Numbered from the stretch's first letter, positions 44,913 to 54,899 are shown. The stretch is DNA of 64,000 nucleotides from Sphingomonas sp. LR60 (GCF_036855935.1 NZ_JASPFK010000001.1:2296501-2360500); one strand, 5' to 3'. Notes: generated from the sequence alone by a model not told the origin. Program-made: numbers and translations.

Positions 44913-45977
44913 TCACCCCATGATCTCCTGCTCGAGCTTCTTTGCCACTTCCTCGATGTTCTCGGGCGGCCAGCCGGGAATTTCCATCCCAAGCCGCAGC
45001 CCCATCGACGACAGCACTTCCTTGATCTCGTTGAGCGACTTGCGGCCGAAGTTCGGCGTGCGCAGCATCTCGGCCTCGGTCTTGCCGACCAGATCGCCGA
45101 TATAGATGATGTTGTCGTTCTTGAGGCAGTTCGCCGAACGGACCGACAGTTCCAGCTCGTCGACCTTCTTGAGCAGGTAACGGTTGATCTGCGCGGTGTC
45201 GCTGGGCGCTTCGCCACCCGTCGCCGCCGGCGCCGCAACGCCGATCGGTGCCGAGCGCGTGACCGACGAATCGTCGAAGTGGACGAACAGCGCGAGCTGG
45301 TCCTGAAGGATACGACCAGCATAGCCGACCGCGTCTTCCGGGGTCACGGTGCCGTCGGTCTCGATCGTCAGCGTCAGCTTGTCGTAATCCAGGTCCTGCC
45401 CGACGCGAGTCGGGTCGACCTTGTACGACACCTGGCGTACCGGCGAGTAGAGCGCGTCGACGGGGATCAGCCCGATCGGCGCATCCGCCGGACGGTTGTT
45501 CACCGCCGCGACATAGCCCTTACCGACGTCGGCGGTCAGTTCCATGTTGAACGTCGCGCCCTCGTCGAGATGGCAGATCACCAGCTCGGGGTTCATCACC
45601 TCGATGTCGCCCGACACCGCGATATCACCCGCCTTCACCTCGGCCGGACCGGTGGCGGAAAGCTGGAGCCGCTTCGGGCCTTCGCCCTGCATGCGGATCG
45701 CGATCTGCTTCACGTTCAGGACGATGTCGGTCACGTCTTCACGGACCCCCGCCAGCGAGCTGAACTCGTGCAACACGTTCTCAATCTTGATCGAAGTCAC
45801 CGCCGCACCTTGCAGTGACGACAACAGCACGCGCCGCAGCGCGTTGCCGAGCGTCAGGCCGAAACCACGCTCCAGCGGTTCGGCGATGAACGTCGCCTTG
45901 CGCTTGCCGTCACCGCTCTTCTTTTCGAGCTGGTTGGGCTTCTTCAGTTCTTGCCAGTTCTTTGCGTTGACAGACAA
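44913..45977 (-). CDS. rpoA: DNA-directed RNA polymerase subunit alpha
   Basis: RNA polymerase alpha subunit, 354 residues. The N-terminal domain has [20 protein letters not shown] and [20 protein letters not shown]. The C-terminal domain, which contacts UP elements and activators, has [20 protein letters not shown] and [24 protein letters not shown] at 45977 ([18 protein letters not shown]) is the likely start, preceded by AGGGACGAG; longer readings add non-family residues. Confidence 0.96.
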   Translation of the reverse strand: MSVNAKNWQELKKPNQLEKKSGDGKRKATFIAEPLERGFGLTLGNALRRVLLSSLQGAAVTSIKIENVLHEFSSLAGVREDVTDIVLNVKQIAIRMQGEGPKRLQLSATGPAEVKAGDIAVSGDIEVMNPELVICHLDEGATFNMELTADVGKGYVAAVNNRPADAPIGLIPVDALYSPVRQVSYKVDPTRVGQDLDYDKLTLTIETDGTVTPEDAVGYAGRILQDQLALFVHFDDSSVTRSAPIGVAAPAATGGEAPSDTAQINRYLLKKVDELELSVRSANCLKNDNIIYIGDLVGKTEAEMLRTPNFGRKSLNEIKEVLSSMGLRLGMEIPGWPPENIEEVAKKLEQEIMG

Positions 45978-46070
45978 GCTCTCGTCCCTGGGGTTGGGCC
46001 GAGCGCGGGGGACGCGCACGGCCGGGTAATGAACGTGGCCGCTCGTCAGCAGCCACGCGAAGCGTGATCG

Positions 46071-46460
46071 TCAGACGCGACGGCGCTTGGACGGACGAAC
46101 GCCGTTGTGCGGGATCGAGGTCACGTCGCGGATCGACGTGATCTGGAAACCGACCGCCTGCAGCGCGCGCAGTGCCGATTCGCGACCTGAACCCGGCCCC
46201 TTGACCTCGACCTCGATCGTGCGGACGCCATGCTCGGCGGCCTTCTTGCCCGCGTCCTCGGCAGCGACCTGCGCGGCGTACGGGGTCGACTTACGGCTGC
46301 CCTTGAAGCCCATCATGCCGGCCGACGACCAGCTGATCGCATTGCCCTGCGCATCGGTGATGGTGATCATGGTGTTGTTGAAGCTGGCGTTCACGTGCGC
46401 GACGCCTGCGGTGATGTTCTTGCGCTCGCGCCGACGGATGCGCTGCGGTGCCTGTGCCAT
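46071..46460 (-). CDS. rpsK: 30S ribosomal protein S11
   Basis: Small-subunit protein of 129 residues: [60 protein letters not shown] and the C-terminal [18 protein letters not shown]. It lines the mRNA exit channel. It lies between rpsM and rpoA in the alpha operon. Confidence 0.97.
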   Translation of the reverse strand: MAQAPQRIRRRERKNITAGVAHVNASFNNTMITITDAQGNAISWSSAGMMGFKGSRKSTPYAAQVAAEDAGKKAAEHGVRTIEVEVKGPGSGRESALRALQAVGFQITSIRDVTSIPHNGVRPSKRRRV

Positions 46461-46542
46461 ATGGTATTCCTGACCTTATCTTACAACGCGGCCGGGAGGC
46501 GCGAACCTGCAACCGGCCAACGGAGAGGAAGAGCGCTAGCGC

Positions 46543-46911
46543 TTACTTCTTCTTACCGGCAATCGGCTTGGCCTTGCCCTTGCGGGTGCGCGCATTGGTG
46601 TGCGTGCGCTGGCCGCGGACCGGCAGGCCCTTACGGTGGCGCAGGCCGCGATAGCAGGCCAGGTCCATAAGGCGCTTGATGTTCATCGCGGTCTCGCGAC
46701 GAAGATCACCCTCGACCGTGTGGTCGGCGTCGATCGCCTCGCGGATCTGCAGCACTTCCTGATCGCTCAGGTCCTGCACGCGACGATCGGCGGCGATGTT
46801 CAGCTTCGTGGTGATTTCCAGCGCCTTGGCCGGACCGATGCCGTGGATGTAGGTCAGCGCGATCAGAACGCGCTTGTTGGTCGGGATATTGACACCCGCG
46901 ATACGTGCCAT
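46543..46911 (-). CDS. rpsM: 30S ribosomal protein S13
   Basis: Small-subunit head protein of 122 residues: [33 protein letters not shown] and [20 protein letters not shown]. It contacts the P-site tRNA and bridges to L5. The ATG at 46911 starts the family consensus; in-frame codons upstream add unrelated residues. First ribosomal gene of the alpha operon. Confidence 0.97.
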   Translation of the reverse strand: MARIAGVNIPTNKRVLIALTYIHGIGPAKALEITTKLNIAADRRVQDLSDQEVLQIREAIDADHTVEGDLRRETAMNIKRLMDLACYRGLRHRKGLPVRGQRTHTNARTRKGKAKPIAGKKK

Positions 46912-47076
46912 GAAATTTTTCTCCTGTGCTCCACGGGATGCGGCATGGCTGCCACGCACCCCATCTCGTCGCATTGCGTTTCCGCCCTGCCGCTTCCCCG
47001 AGCCGTCGCCGCGAACGCGGCAAGACGGCAGGCACGAACGTGCCGCCGGGATTCGGTAGATTGGAAGGAAGAGCGG

Positions 47077-47343
47077 TTAGGCGGGCGGTAACGTCGTGTC
47101 AAGCGATGGGTTCCGCCGCTCGCCTTCGACTCGCCGCAGCCCGACCCAGCGGCGGAGCGCGACGACGAACCACGCCAGTTCGACCAGCCCGAACGGCCAC
47201 GCGCCTTGCAGAAAGCCATAGGCCGATCCGAGCAGGCAACCGATCGCGAACAGCAAGGTCCAGAACGCCGCCCGCGCTTCCATCGCGTAACAGACCAGCG
47301 TGAAGCTGACGGCGAAAAGTCCGAAGGCGGTAAGCGCGTCCAT
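47077..47343 (-). CDS. Small membrane protein between spc and alpha operons
   Basis: Predicted 88-residue membrane protein from MDALTAFGLFAVSFTLVCYA. Three hydrophobic segments (about 3-20, 26-44, 48-66) are followed by a basic cytoplasmic tail (RRWVGLRRVEGERRNP). It resembles the short CBU_0592-like/YgjV-like membrane proteins, but I cannot assign it firmly. It sits between the adk terminator and rpsM in the same direction, so it may be transcribed with the alpha operon or alone. Confidence 0.6.
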   Translation of the reverse strand: MDALTAFGLFAVSFTLVCYAMEARAAFWTLLFAIGCLLGSAYGFLQGAWPFGLVELAWFVVALRRWVGLRRVEGERRNPSLDTTLPPA

Positions 47344-47391
47344 CCGCGGCCTTGTGGCCGAAGTGCCGGGTGAGGGCCACCCGACTCGCTG

Positions 47392-47434
47392 GAAAAAGAA
47401 AAGGCCGGCGGAGGACAGGGAACCTCCGCCGGCC
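47392..47434 (-). terminator. Intrinsic terminator after adk
   Basis: Perfect 12-bp stem GGCCGGCGGAGG / CCTCCGCCGGCC with an 8-nt loop. On the minus strand it is followed by TTTTCTTTTT. It lies about 150 nt beyond the adk stop and separates the spc-adk unit from the downstream alpha operon. Confidence 0.88.
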
Positions 47435-47586
47435 ATCGCCGCCCTTCGGGAGTTCAGGCGACGATCAGTGCCGTCGCCTCGGGGAGAGCGCTGCGACGGG
47501 GCAGCGTGTTTCCGCGCTGCCAACCCGATCGTCTCTACAGCCCCTCACCCCACGATCGCCTTACGCGACCATGACATTTCCGTCAC

Positions 47587-48243
47587 TTATTGCGCCGGCA
47601 CCTTGCCGAGGATCGACTCGATCTGTGCCGAGACGGCATCCATCGCGCCCATGCCGTCGACGCGCGACACCAGCCCGCGCGATTCGTAGATCGGGATGAT
47701 CGGCGCGGTCTTGGCGCGATATTCGGCCATCCGCGTCCGCACCGTCTCCTCATTGTCATCGGGACGGCGCTTGAACTCGTGCGCGCCGCAGATGTCGCAG
47801 GTGCCCTCGACCTTCGGCTGCTTGAAACGATCGTGATAGCCGGTGCCGCAATTGCCGCAGGTGAAACGTCCGACGATACGCTCGACCAGCGCATCCTCGT
47901 CGACCTCCAGCTCGATGACGGCATCGAGCTTCTGGCCGCGCTCGTCGAGCAGCAGGTCGAGCGCGTCGGCCTGCGCGGCGGTACGCGGATAACCGTCGAA
48001 GATCGCACCATTCGCGGTGCCGGCATCGAGTCGCTCGCCGATCAGCGCCGAGACGATCGCATCGCTGACCAGCTCGCCGGCCTCCATCACCGCCTTGGCC
48101 TGCAGCCCGACCGGCGTGCCGGCCTTGACGGCGGCGCGCAGCATGTCGCCAGTCGACAACTGCACCACCCCATGATGCTCGACCAATCGTTGCGCCTGGG
48201 TTCCCTTGCCCGCCCCCGGCGGCCCCAGCAGAATGATGTTCAC
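47587..48243 (-). CDS. adk: Adenylate kinase (zinc-LID form)
   Basis: Interconverts ATP, AMP and ADP. The product is 218 residues, the long form. The P-loop GPPGAGKGTQAQRL is at the N-terminus, then the AMP-binding LSTGDMLRAAVK and FDGYPRTAAQADAL. The LID has four cysteines (TCGNCGTGYHD and GTCDICG), the structural Zn site absent in E. coli Adk. It follows secY in the spc operon by 43 nt. Confidence 0.97.
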   Translation of the reverse strand: MNIILLGPPGAGKGTQAQRLVEHHGVVQLSTGDMLRAAVKAGTPVGLQAKAVMEAGELVSDAIVSALIGERLDAGTANGAIFDGYPRTAAQADALDLLLDERGQKLDAVIELEVDEDALVERIVGRFTCGNCGTGYHDRFKQPKVEGTCDICGAHEFKRRPDDNEETVRTRMAEYRAKTAPIIPIYESRGLVSRVDGMGAMDAVSAQIESILGKVPAQ

Positions 48244-48286
48244 CGATCTCTCCCCTTTGCGCCCGTCCCTGTCGAGCGTCTTTGCC

Positions 48287-49633
48287 TTAGCGGCGGCGTG
48301 CGCCCTTCAGCTTCGCCTTCTTGATCAGGTCGCCGTATTGATGCGCCAACAGATGCGACTGGATCTGCGTCACCGTGTCCATCGTCACGTTGACGACGAT
48401 CAACAGGCTGGTCCCGCCCAGATAGAAGGGGATCGACAGCGCCGACACCAGATACTCGGGCACCACGCAGATGAAGGTCAGGTAGGCCGCGCCGATCACC
48501 GTGATGCGGGTCAGCACGTAGTCGAAGTAGTTCTCGGTGTTCTTGCCGGGACGGATGCCCGGAATGAACCCGCCGTAGCGCTTCAGATTCTCGGCCGTCT
48601 CCTCCGGGTTGAAGACCACCGCGGTGTAGAAGAACGAGAAGAAGATGATGCCGGCGGCATAGAGCGCCATGTACACCGGCGAGCCGTGCTGGAGATACTG
48701 GTTCAGCCCGATCAGGATGTCGCCGAAGCGGCTCTCGCCCGCGACGCGGTTCCCCGCGAACTGCGTGATCGTCAGCGGCAGCAGCAGCAGCGACGAGGCG
48801 AAGATCGGAGGGATCACGCCCGCAGTGTTGATCTTGAGCGGCAAATGGCTGCGATCGGCCTGCATCCCGCGCTGCGTCTGCCGCTTGGGATATTGGATCA
48901 GGATGCGACGCTGCGCGCGCTCCATGAAGCAGATCAGCAGGATTAGCCCGACGACGACGACGATGATCGCGATGATCGACACCGCGCTGGTCGAGCCGGA
49001 GCGGCCGCCTTCCAGCAGGTTGAGCAGCGTCGTCGGCAGATGCGCGACGATGCCGGCCATGATGATGAGCGACACGCCGTTGCCGATGCCGCGGCTGGTA
49101 ATCTGCTCACCCAGCCACATCAGGAACATCGTGCCGCCGATCAGCGAGATCACCGCGCCGACGCGGAACAGCATCCCCGGCTCGATCACCGCACCACCGG
49201 CCTCCAGGCCGCGCGCAATGAAATAGCCCTGCACGGCGGTCAGCCCGACCGTGCCGTAGCGGGTATATTGGTTGAGCTTCTTGCGCCCCGATTCGCCTTC
49301 CTTCTTGATCGCGGCGAGCTGCGGGCTCAGCGAGGTCGCCAGCTGCACGACGATCGACGCCGTGATGTACGGCATCACGCCCAGCGCGATCAGCGACGCG
49401 CGCGACAGCGAGCCGCCCGAGAAGGTGTTGAAGAAGTCGAGTACGCCGCCCTTCATCCGCTCGGCCAGGACGCCCAGCTGCGTCGGGTCGATCCCGGGCA
49501 GCGGAACATAGCTGAGCAAACGGAAGACGATCAGCGCACCGATCGTGAACCACAGTCGCTTCTTGAGGTCGGTAGCCTGCGAAAACTTCGCGAGGCTGAT
49601 GCTCTGCGCCATCTGGTCGGCTGCGGATGCCAT
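48287..49633 (-). CDS. secY: Preprotein translocase subunit SecY
   Basis: Central ten-helix channel of the Sec translocon, 448 residues. It starts MASAADQMAQSISLAKFSQA then LKKRLWFTIGALIVFRLLSY. Conserved segments include MPYITASIVVQL (TM2 region), GIGNGVSLIIMAGIVAHLPT and NPEETAENLKRYGGFIPGIR before TM9. The C-terminal tail ends KKAKLKGARRR. The 280-nt gap to rplO holds an R2-like repeat. Confidence 0.97.
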   Translation of the reverse strand: MASAADQMAQSISLAKFSQATDLKKRLWFTIGALIVFRLLSYVPLPGIDPTQLGVLAERMKGGVLDFFNTFSGGSLSRASLIALGVMPYITASIVVQLATSLSPQLAAIKKEGESGRKKLNQYTRYGTVGLTAVQGYFIARGLEAGGAVIEPGMLFRVGAVISLIGGTMFLMWLGEQITSRGIGNGVSLIIMAGIVAHLPTTLLNLLEGGRSGSTSAVSIIAIIVVVVGLILLICFMERAQRRILIQYPKRQTQRGMQADRSHLPLKINTAGVIPPIFASSLLLLPLTITQFAGNRVAGESRFGDILIGLNQYLQHGSPVYMALYAAGIIFFSFFYTAVVFNPEETAENLKRYGGFIPGIRPGKNTENYFDYVLTRITVIGAAYLTFICVVPEYLVSALSIPFYLGGTSLLIVVNVTMDTVTQIQSHLLAHQYGDLIKKAKLKGARRR

Positions 49634-49774
49634 CGTGTCGGTGTATCCTGGAAACGAAGAAGGGCGGGATGCGTTTATACCGCCCCGCCGCTCATATAGG
49701 CGCTTGGCGCGCCTTGTCTAACCCGGGGAGGCGTCGCGATGCGCGAAAGAGGGTTCGGCGCGCCTTCCCCTCCG

Positions 49775-49870
49775 CGTCACCCCGGACTTGCTCCGGGTCC
49801 ACCATGCCGCACATCGGCCATCGGCGATGCTTGCGGGAACGTGGATGCCGAAACAAGTCCGGCATGACGG
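49775..49870. repeat. Palindromic repeat between rplO and secY, diverged R2
   Basis: Left arm CGTCACCCCGGACTTGCTCC then GGGTCCA; right arm AACAAGTCCGGCATGACGG. It belongs to the same general design as R2 (GTCACCCCGG ... TGACG) with ACTTG replacing the inner hairpin. It is unusual in sitting inside the spc ribosomal operon. Confidence 0.8.
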
Positions 49871-49913
49871 AACAAGGGGCGAGGACAATAGTCCCCGTCC
49901 CTTGCCGAGTGGC

Positions 49914-50441
49914 TTACGCCTGCGCCTGCTTGCGCGCAGCCTGCGCGGTGCGGTGCTTGGCCTTGGCCTTGTCCGCGGCCGGCACGAGTTCCGGCACGGT
50001 GACCGAGCCACCCGCCTTCTCGACCGCTTCGCGCGCGGACGACGACACACCGGCAACGGTGAAGTTCAGCTTCGCCGAATATTCGCCCTTGGCGAGCAGA
50101 CGGACGCCGTCCTTGCCGCCACGCGCCAGGCCAGCGGCCTTCAGCGCGGCGTGATCGATGTCGGTGGCGGTCAGCTTGCCCGAATCGACCGCCTTCTGGA
50201 TCGCGCCCAGGTTCACCTCGGCATAATCCTTGGCGAAGATGTTGTTGAAGCCACGCTTCGGCAGACGCATGTGGAGCGGCATCTGGCCGCCCTCGAAGCC
50301 CGCGATCGACACGCCTTCGCGGCTCTTCTGACCCTTGACGCCACGGCCGCCGGTCTTGCCCTTGCCCGAGCCGATGCCGCGGCCGACGCGGATCTTGCGG
50401 TGGCGGGCGCCCTGGTTGTCGCTGAGTTCGTTGAGCTTCAT
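49914..50441 (-). CDS. rplO: 50S ribosomal protein L15
   Basis: Large-subunit protein of 175 residues: [40 protein letters not shown] and [20 protein letters not shown]. The C-terminus is extended with a basic Ala/Lys tail ([20 protein letters not shown]). An internal ATG choice at 50441 follows the family; MHI upstream is not needed. Confidence 0.97.
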   Translation of the reverse strand: MKLNELSDNQGARHRKIRVGRGIGSGKGKTGGRGVKGQKSREGVSIAGFEGGQMPLHMRLPKRGFNNIFAKDYAEVNLGAIQKAVDSGKLTATDIDHAALKAAGLARGGKDGVRLLAKGEYSAKLNFTVAGVSSSAREAVEKAGGSVTVPELVPAADKAKAKHRTAQAARKQAQA

Positions 50442-50537
50442 GATATGCACTCGCTTTCGCTTTTTACGCGCTGAAATAAGGAAGGGGGCCGGTTAGCCCC
50501 CTTCGCTCGTCTTGTCATCACCGAAGTGACGAAGGGC

Positions 50538-50717
50538 TCAGCCCTCCACCACCTCGACCATGTGCTGCACCTTGCGTATCATGCCGCGGACCGACTCGGT
50601 ATCTTCGAGTTCGGACACCTTGTGCATCTTGTTGAGGCCCAGGCCGACGAGGGTCGCGCGCTGGTCCTTGGTGCGCCGGATCGGCGATCCGGTCTGCTTC
50701 ACCTTGATGGTCGCCAT
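50538..50717 (-). CDS. rpmD: 50S ribosomal protein L30
   Basis: Short 59-residue ribosomal protein. Minus-strand translation gives [40 protein letters not shown] and [19 protein letters not shown], the full L30 consensus. It lies 6 nt after rpsE and about 100 nt before rplO. Confidence 0.95.
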   Translation of the reverse strand: MATIKVKQTGSPIRRTKDQRATLVGLGLNKMHKVSELEDTESVRGMIRKVQHMVEVVEG

Positions 50718-50723
50718 GTCGCC

Positions 50724-51497
50724 TTACTCCACCACGGCCGCGGCATCCGCCTCGGCGGTCTGCGCATCGGCACCGTGTGCGCGGCCCAGCAGGTCGGCAA
50801 TCTTCTTGCCGCGACGCTGCGCCACCGACTTCGGCGAGGTCTGGTTACCCAGCGCCTCGAACGTCGCACGGATCATGTTGTACGGGTTCGACGTACCGAC
50901 CGACTTGGTCACCACGTCGTGCACGCCCAGGCTCTCGAAGACGGCGCGCATCGGGCCACCCGCGATGATCCCGGTGCCCTGCGGCGCCGAGCGGACGGTC
51001 ACGCGGCCGGCACCGAAGTGGCCGTTGCCGTCATGGTGCAGCGTGCGGCCTTCCTTCAGCGGCACGCGCATCATCTTCTTCTTGGCAGCGGCGGTCGCCT
51101 TGGAGATCGCCTCCGGCACTTCGCGTGCCTTGCCGTGACCGAAGCCGACGCGGCCCTTGCCGTCGCCTACGACGACCAGCGCTGCGAAGCCGAAGCGCTT
51201 ACCGCCCTTCACCGTCTTCGAGACGCGGTTGATGTGGACCAGCTTCTCGATCAGCTCTTCGCCGCCGTCGTCCTGGCCACCGCGACGGTCGTCGCGACGA
51301 CCACCGCGGCCGTCACGGCCACCGCCACGATTGCCACCGGGGCCACCACGACCGCCACCCGGGCCACCGCGACCACGGCCGCCGCGCGCACCGCGCTCGC
51401 CGCCGCCCTGGTAACCGCCGGCATTGCCGTCCTGCGGCGCCGCGGCGGGGGCTTCGTTCTCCGCAGCCTGCGGCTGCTGGTTGTTCTCGTCAGCCAT
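50724..51497 (-). CDS. rpsE: 30S ribosomal protein S5 with Gly/Arg-rich N-terminal extension
   Basis: Small-subunit protein of 257 residues, about 90 longer than E. coli S5. Residues 1-26 are acidic/Gln-rich and 27-78 are an RGG-like low-complexity stretch ([20 protein letters not shown]). The normal S5 core follows: [40 protein letters not shown] and [20 protein letters not shown]. The extension is probably exposed and RNA-binding, though this is inference. The core is intact. Confidence 0.96.
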   Translation of the reverse strand: MADENNQQPQAAENEAPAAAPQDGNAGGYQGGGERGARGGRGRGGPGGGRGGPGGNRGGGRDGRGGRRDDRRGGQDDGGEELIEKLVHINRVSKTVKGGKRFGFAALVVVGDGKGRVGFGHGKAREVPEAISKATAAAKKKMMRVPLKEGRTLHHDGNGHFGAGRVTVRSAPQGTGIIAGGPMRAVFESLGVHDVVTKSVGTSNPYNMIRATFEALGNQTSPKSVAQRRGKKIADLLGRAHGADAQTAEADAAAVVE

Positions 51498-51500
51498 GTC

Positions 51501-51851
51501 TTAGAACTCCAGTCCGGCTTCGCGCGCCGCCTCGGCCAGCGCCTTCACGCGGCCGTGAAACAGGAAGCCGCCACGATCGAAGACGACCTGCGTCACGCCA
51601 GCGGCCTTGGCCGCCTCTGCAACGCGCTTGCCGACGGCGGCAGCCGCCTCGGCATTGGCGGTCTTGCCCTCGTGGTTGGACACCGTCGACGCAGCGGCCA
51701 CGGTGCGGCCCTGCGCGTCGTCGATGACCTGCGCATAGATGTGCTTGCCCGAACGATGCACCGACAGGCGCGGACGGGTGCCCGCACGCGCACGCAGCGC
51801 GGTACGGTTGCGGCGACGCCGCTTCTCGAAAAGCGAAAGACCCTTGGTCAC
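51501..51851 (-). CDS. rplR: 50S ribosomal protein L18
   Basis: 5S rRNA-binding protein of 116 residues: [40 protein letters not shown] and the C-terminal [20 protein letters not shown]. It is separated from rpsE by 3 nt and overlaps rplF by 4 nt (ATGA), so translation is tightly coupled. Confidence 0.97.
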   Translation of the reverse strand: MTKGLSLFEKRRRRNRTALRARAGTRPRLSVHRSGKHIYAQVIDDAQGRTVAAASTVSNHEGKTANAEAAAAVGKRVAEAAKAAGVTQVVFDRGGFLFHGRVKALAEAAREAGLEF

Positions 51852-52381
51852 TTCTTCTTCCCTTCCTTACGGAAGATATACTCGCCGTCGTACTTGATGC
51901 CCTTGCCCTTGTAAGGCTCCGGCTTGCGCCAGCGGCGGACTTCGGCGGCGAGCTGACCCACGCGCTGCTTGTCGGCACCGCTGATCTCGATGGTCGTGGC
52001 GTCCGGCGTCTTCACCTCGATGCCTTCCGGCACGTCGATGTTGACGTCGTGGCTGTAGCCGAGCTGCAGCTTCAGGTTCTTGCCCTGCGCCGCCGCACGA
52101 TAGCCGACGCCGGTGATGAGCAGCTTCTTGGTGAAGCCCTCCGTCACGCCGGTGACCAGGTTCTGCACCAGCGTACGCTGCATGCCCCAGAAGGCACGCG
52201 CACGCTTGGTGTCGTTCGCCGGCTGCACGCCGATCGAGCCGTCCTGCACGTCGTACGAGATCAGCTCCGACATCGGCATGGTCAGCGTGCCCTTGGGGCC
52301 CTTGACCGACAGCTCGTTGCCGTTGCGGGTTGCGGTGACGCCCGAGGGAATCGGGACCGCCTTCTTGCCAATGCGGCTCAT
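51848..52381 (-). CDS. rplF: 50S ribosomal protein L6
   Basis: Large-subunit protein of 177 residues near the factor-binding site: [32 protein letters not shown] and the C-terminal [20 protein letters not shown]. It has the two duplicated alpha/beta domains in full. Its start touches the rpsH stop. Confidence 0.97.
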   Translation of the reverse strand: MSRIGKKAVPIPSGVTATRNGNELSVKGPKGTLTMPMSELISYDVQDGSIGVQPANDTKRARAFWGMQRTLVQNLVTGVTEGFTKKLLITGVGYRAAAQGKNLKLQLGYSHDVNIDVPEGIEVKTPDATTIEISGADKQRVGQLAAEVRRWRKPEPYKGKGIKYDGEYIFRKEGKKK

Positions 52382-52776
52382 CAGAACACCTCCGCCAGCA
52401 CTTCGCCACCGACGTTCTGCTCGCGCGCTTCCGCATCGGAAAGCACGCCGCGCGGCGTCGAGACGATGGTGATGCCAAGGCCGTTCATCACGCGCGGCAG
52501 GTCCTGCGACCCGCTGTAGATGCGGCGGCCGGGCTTGGAGACGCGCGCGACATGCTTGATCGCGGGCTGGCCCTCGAAATACTTCAGCTCGATGCGCACG
52601 CCGGCGGCGGGGCCCATCTGCTCTTCGGAATAGCCACGGATGTAGCCTTCGCGCTGGAGCACGTCGAGCACGCGGACGCGCAGCTTCGACGACGGCGAAA
52701 GGACGCTGTCCTTGCGCGCGCGCTGGCCGTTGCGGATACGGGTGAGCAGGTCACCCAGGGGATCGGTCACTGCCAT
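52381..52776 (-). CDS. rpsH: 30S ribosomal protein S8
   Basis: 16S rRNA-binding protein of 131 residues: [40 protein letters not shown] and the C-terminal [20 protein letters not shown]. In E. coli S8 represses the spc operon by binding near the rplE start; I cannot confirm an equivalent site here. Confidence 0.97.
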   Translation of the reverse strand: MAVTDPLGDLLTRIRNGQRARKDSVLSPSSKLRVRVLDVLQREGYIRGYSEEQMGPAAGVRIELKYFEGQPAIKHVARVSKPGRRIYSGSQDLPRVMNGLGITIVSTPRGVLSDAEAREQNVGGEVLAEVF

Positions 52777-52785
52777 CTTACGTCC

Positions 52786-53091
52786 TTACCAGCTCGACTT
52801 GGTGAGACCCGGGATCAGGCCCTTGTTGGCCAGATCGCGCAGCATCACACGGGCAAGCCCGAACTTGCGGTAGTACGCACGCGGACGACCGGTCAGCGCG
52901 CAGCGGTTGCGGATACGCGTGGGGTTCGCGTTGCGCGGCAGCTCGGCCATCTTCAGGCGCGCGATGAGACGCTCGGTCTCATCCAGCGACTGGTCGTTGG
53001 CCTGCGCCTTCAGCTTCGCCAGCTTGGGCGCATATTGCGCCACCAGCTTCTTGCGACGCTCGTTCTTGTTCACGGAACTCAGTTTCGCCAT
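52786..53091 (-). CDS. rpsN: 30S ribosomal protein S14 (zinc-independent form)
   Basis: Small-subunit protein of 101 residues: [40 protein letters not shown] and [20 protein letters not shown]. It is the long C-minus form lacking the CxxC...CxxC Zn site of the short form. It lies between rplE and rpsH. Confidence 0.97.
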   Translation of the reverse strand: MAKLSSVNKNERRKKLVAQYAPKLAKLKAQANDQSLDETERLIARLKMAELPRNANPTRIRNRCALTGRPRAYYRKFGLARVMLRDLANKGLIPGLTKSSW

Positions 53092-53126
53092 GGACTTAAG
53101 CTCTCTTTATCAGACCAGGAGGACGG

Positions 53127-53714
53127 TCATGCCGCCTTCTTCTCTTCGGTCGTTTCTTCCTCGATCGGGAAGGGGAAACCGAACAGACGGAGCAGCTCGC
53201 GCGCCTCGTCGTCGGTCTTCGCGCTCGTGGTCACGATCACATCCATGCCGCGCACCTTGTCGACGCGGTCATAGCTGATCTCCGGGAACACGATCTGCTC
53301 CTTGATGCCGCAGGCGTAATTGCCACGGCCGTCGAAGCTCTTCGGGTTCAGCCCGCGAAAGTCGCGAACGCGCGGCAGCGCGATCGTGATGAAGCGGTCG
53401 AGGAACTCGTACATACGCTCACGACGCAGCGTCACCTTGACGCCGATCGGCATACCTTCGCGCAGCTTGAACTGTGCGATCGACTTCTTCGCCTTGGTGA
53501 TCACCGGCTTCTGGCCTGCGATCAGCTCCATCTCGGACGCGGCCTGGTCGACGCGCTTCTTGTCCTGCGTCGCTTCACCCACGCCCATGTTGAGCACGAT
53601 CTTGTCGATGCGCGGGATCTCCAGCGCATTCTTGTAACCGAACTTCTCGGTCATCGCCGCGACGATGCGATCGTCATAGATCGCCTTCATGCGGGGCTTG
53701 TAGGCATCAGCCAT
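53127..53714 (-). CDS. rplE: 50S ribosomal protein L5
   Basis: 5S rRNA-binding protein of 195 residues: [60 protein letters not shown] and [20 protein letters not shown]. The C-terminus is extended ([14 protein letters not shown]). Its start overlaps rplX by 8 nt. Confidence 0.97.
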   Translation of the reverse strand: MADAYKPRMKAIYDDRIVAAMTEKFGYKNALEIPRIDKIVLNMGVGEATQDKKRVDQAASEMELIAGQKPVITKAKKSIAQFKLREGMPIGVKVTLRRERMYEFLDRFITIALPRVRDFRGLNPKSFDGRGNYACGIKEQIVFPEISYDRVDKVRGMDVIVTTSAKTDDEARELLRLFGFPFPIEEETTEEKKAA

Positions 53715-54024
53715 CGATCTTCTCCCCGGTCTTCACGGCGACGCGGACCTTCTTGCCGTCCTGCGTCTCGAAACGGACGCGGGTCGGCTTGCCGTCGGCG
53801 GTGACGTGCGCCACCTTCGAGATGTGCAGCGGTGCCTCGATCTTCTCGAGACCGCCCTGCGGGTTCGCCTGGCTCGGCTTGCGGTGACGGGTCGCGACGT
53901 TGACGCCGCCCACGATCACCTTGCCGTCGCGCGGCATCGCCGCGGTGACGGTGCCGGTCTTGCCCTTGTCCTTGCCGGACAGGACGATGACCTGATCACC
54001 CTTCTTGATCTTCGCGGCGGCCAT
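53707..54024 (-). CDS. rplX: 50S ribosomal protein L24
   Basis: Assembly-initiating protein of 105 residues with a KOW motif: [20 protein letters not shown], then [20 protein letters not shown] and [20 protein letters not shown]. The ATG at 54024 overlaps the rplN stop as TAATG, so reading probably reinitiates. Confidence 0.96.
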   Translation of the reverse strand: MAAAKIKKGDQVIVLSGKDKGKTGTVTAAMPRDGKVIVGGVNVATRHRKPSQANPQGGLEKIEAPLHISKVAHVTADGKPTRVRFETQDGKKVRVAVKTGEKIDG

Positions 54025-54392
54025 TACAGCACCTCCGGCGCGAGCGAGATGATCTTCATGTGCTTCTTGCCACGCAGTTCGCGAACCACCGGGCCGAAGA
54101 TACGAGTGCCGATCGGCTCTTCGTTCTTGTTGACCAGCACCGCGGCGTTGCCGTCGAAACGGATCACCGAACCGTCGGCGCGACGGATGTCCTTGGCGGT
54201 ACGCACGATCACCGCGCGGTGAACGTCGCCCTTCTTTACGCGGCCACGCGGCTGCGCTTCCTTGACGCTGACGACGATGATGTCGCCGACGCTGGCCGTG
54301 CGGCGCTTGGACCCGCCAAGCACCTTGATGCACTGCACCCGCTTCGCGCCGCTGTTGTCAGCGACGTCGAGATTGGATTGCATCTGGATCAT
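54024..54392 (-). CDS. rplN: 50S ribosomal protein L14
   Basis: Large-subunit protein of 122 residues: [40 protein letters not shown] and [20 protein letters not shown]. It is the first gene after a strong hairpin at 54443, matching the E. coli boundary where the spc operon begins with rplN. The start is preceded by AGAAGGAAG. Confidence 0.97.
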   Translation of the reverse strand: MIQMQSNLDVADNSGAKRVQCIKVLGGSKRRTASVGDIIVVSVKEAQPRGRVKKGDVHRAVIVRTAKDIRRADGSVIRFDGNAAVLVNKNEEPIGTRIFGPVVRELRGKKHMKIISLAPEVL

Positions 54393-54442
54393 CGATCCGC
54401 TTCCTTCTCGCTCATGGGGTGGATACCGACCCAACCCCGCCT

Positions 54443-54484
54443 AAAAAACGACCCCCGGCGGCGGGCTTGGCCCGCGCCAGGGGG
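54443..54484 (-). terminator. Terminator-like hairpin between rpsQ and rplN
   Basis: On the minus strand, CCCCCTGGCGCGGGC folds against GCCCGCCGCCGGGGG, followed after 3 nt by TTTTTT. It lies about 130 nt beyond the rpsQ stop and 50 nt before the rplN start, at the S10/spc operon boundary. Confidence 0.8.
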
Positions 54485-54615
54485 AGCAGCCCGGTAGCCG
54501 CTCCGCCGATGGAAGGCAAGCCCCCATCCCACGTCGTCCCCCGCCCGCTCATGTGGTCTCCGCCCGGTCGGACGGACCCTGCACGAAACGGTGCGAGGTA
54601 CTCGGTCACCGACGC

Positions 54616-54888
54616 TTACGCGTCGACGTCGACCCGATCCGGGGCCACGTGCGTGTTCACGCGGTCCAGGACCTTCCAGGTCTTCAGCTTCGACATCGGC
54701 GCGATCTCTTCGATGCGCACCGTTTCGCCAGCCTTATACTCGTTCGCCTCGTCATGGGCGTGATACTTCTTCGAACGGCGGATGATCTTGCCGTAGAGCG
54801 GGTGCTTGACCTTGCGCTCCACGTTCACGACCACCGTCTTCTCGCCCTTGTCGGAGACGATCACTCCGGTCAGCACGCGCTTCGGCAT
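54616..54888 (-). CDS. rpsQ: 30S ribosomal protein S17
   Basis: 16S rRNA-binding OB-fold protein of 90 residues: [40 protein letters not shown] and [20 protein letters not shown]. It is the last gene of the S10-type block before the terminator-like hairpin. Confidence 0.97.
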   Translation of the reverse strand: MPKRVLTGVIVSDKGEKTVVVNVERKVKHPLYGKIIRRSKKYHAHDEANEYKAGETVRIEEIAPMSKLKTWKVLDRVNTHVAPDRVDVDA

Positions 54889-54899
54889 GTGTCGTCCTC

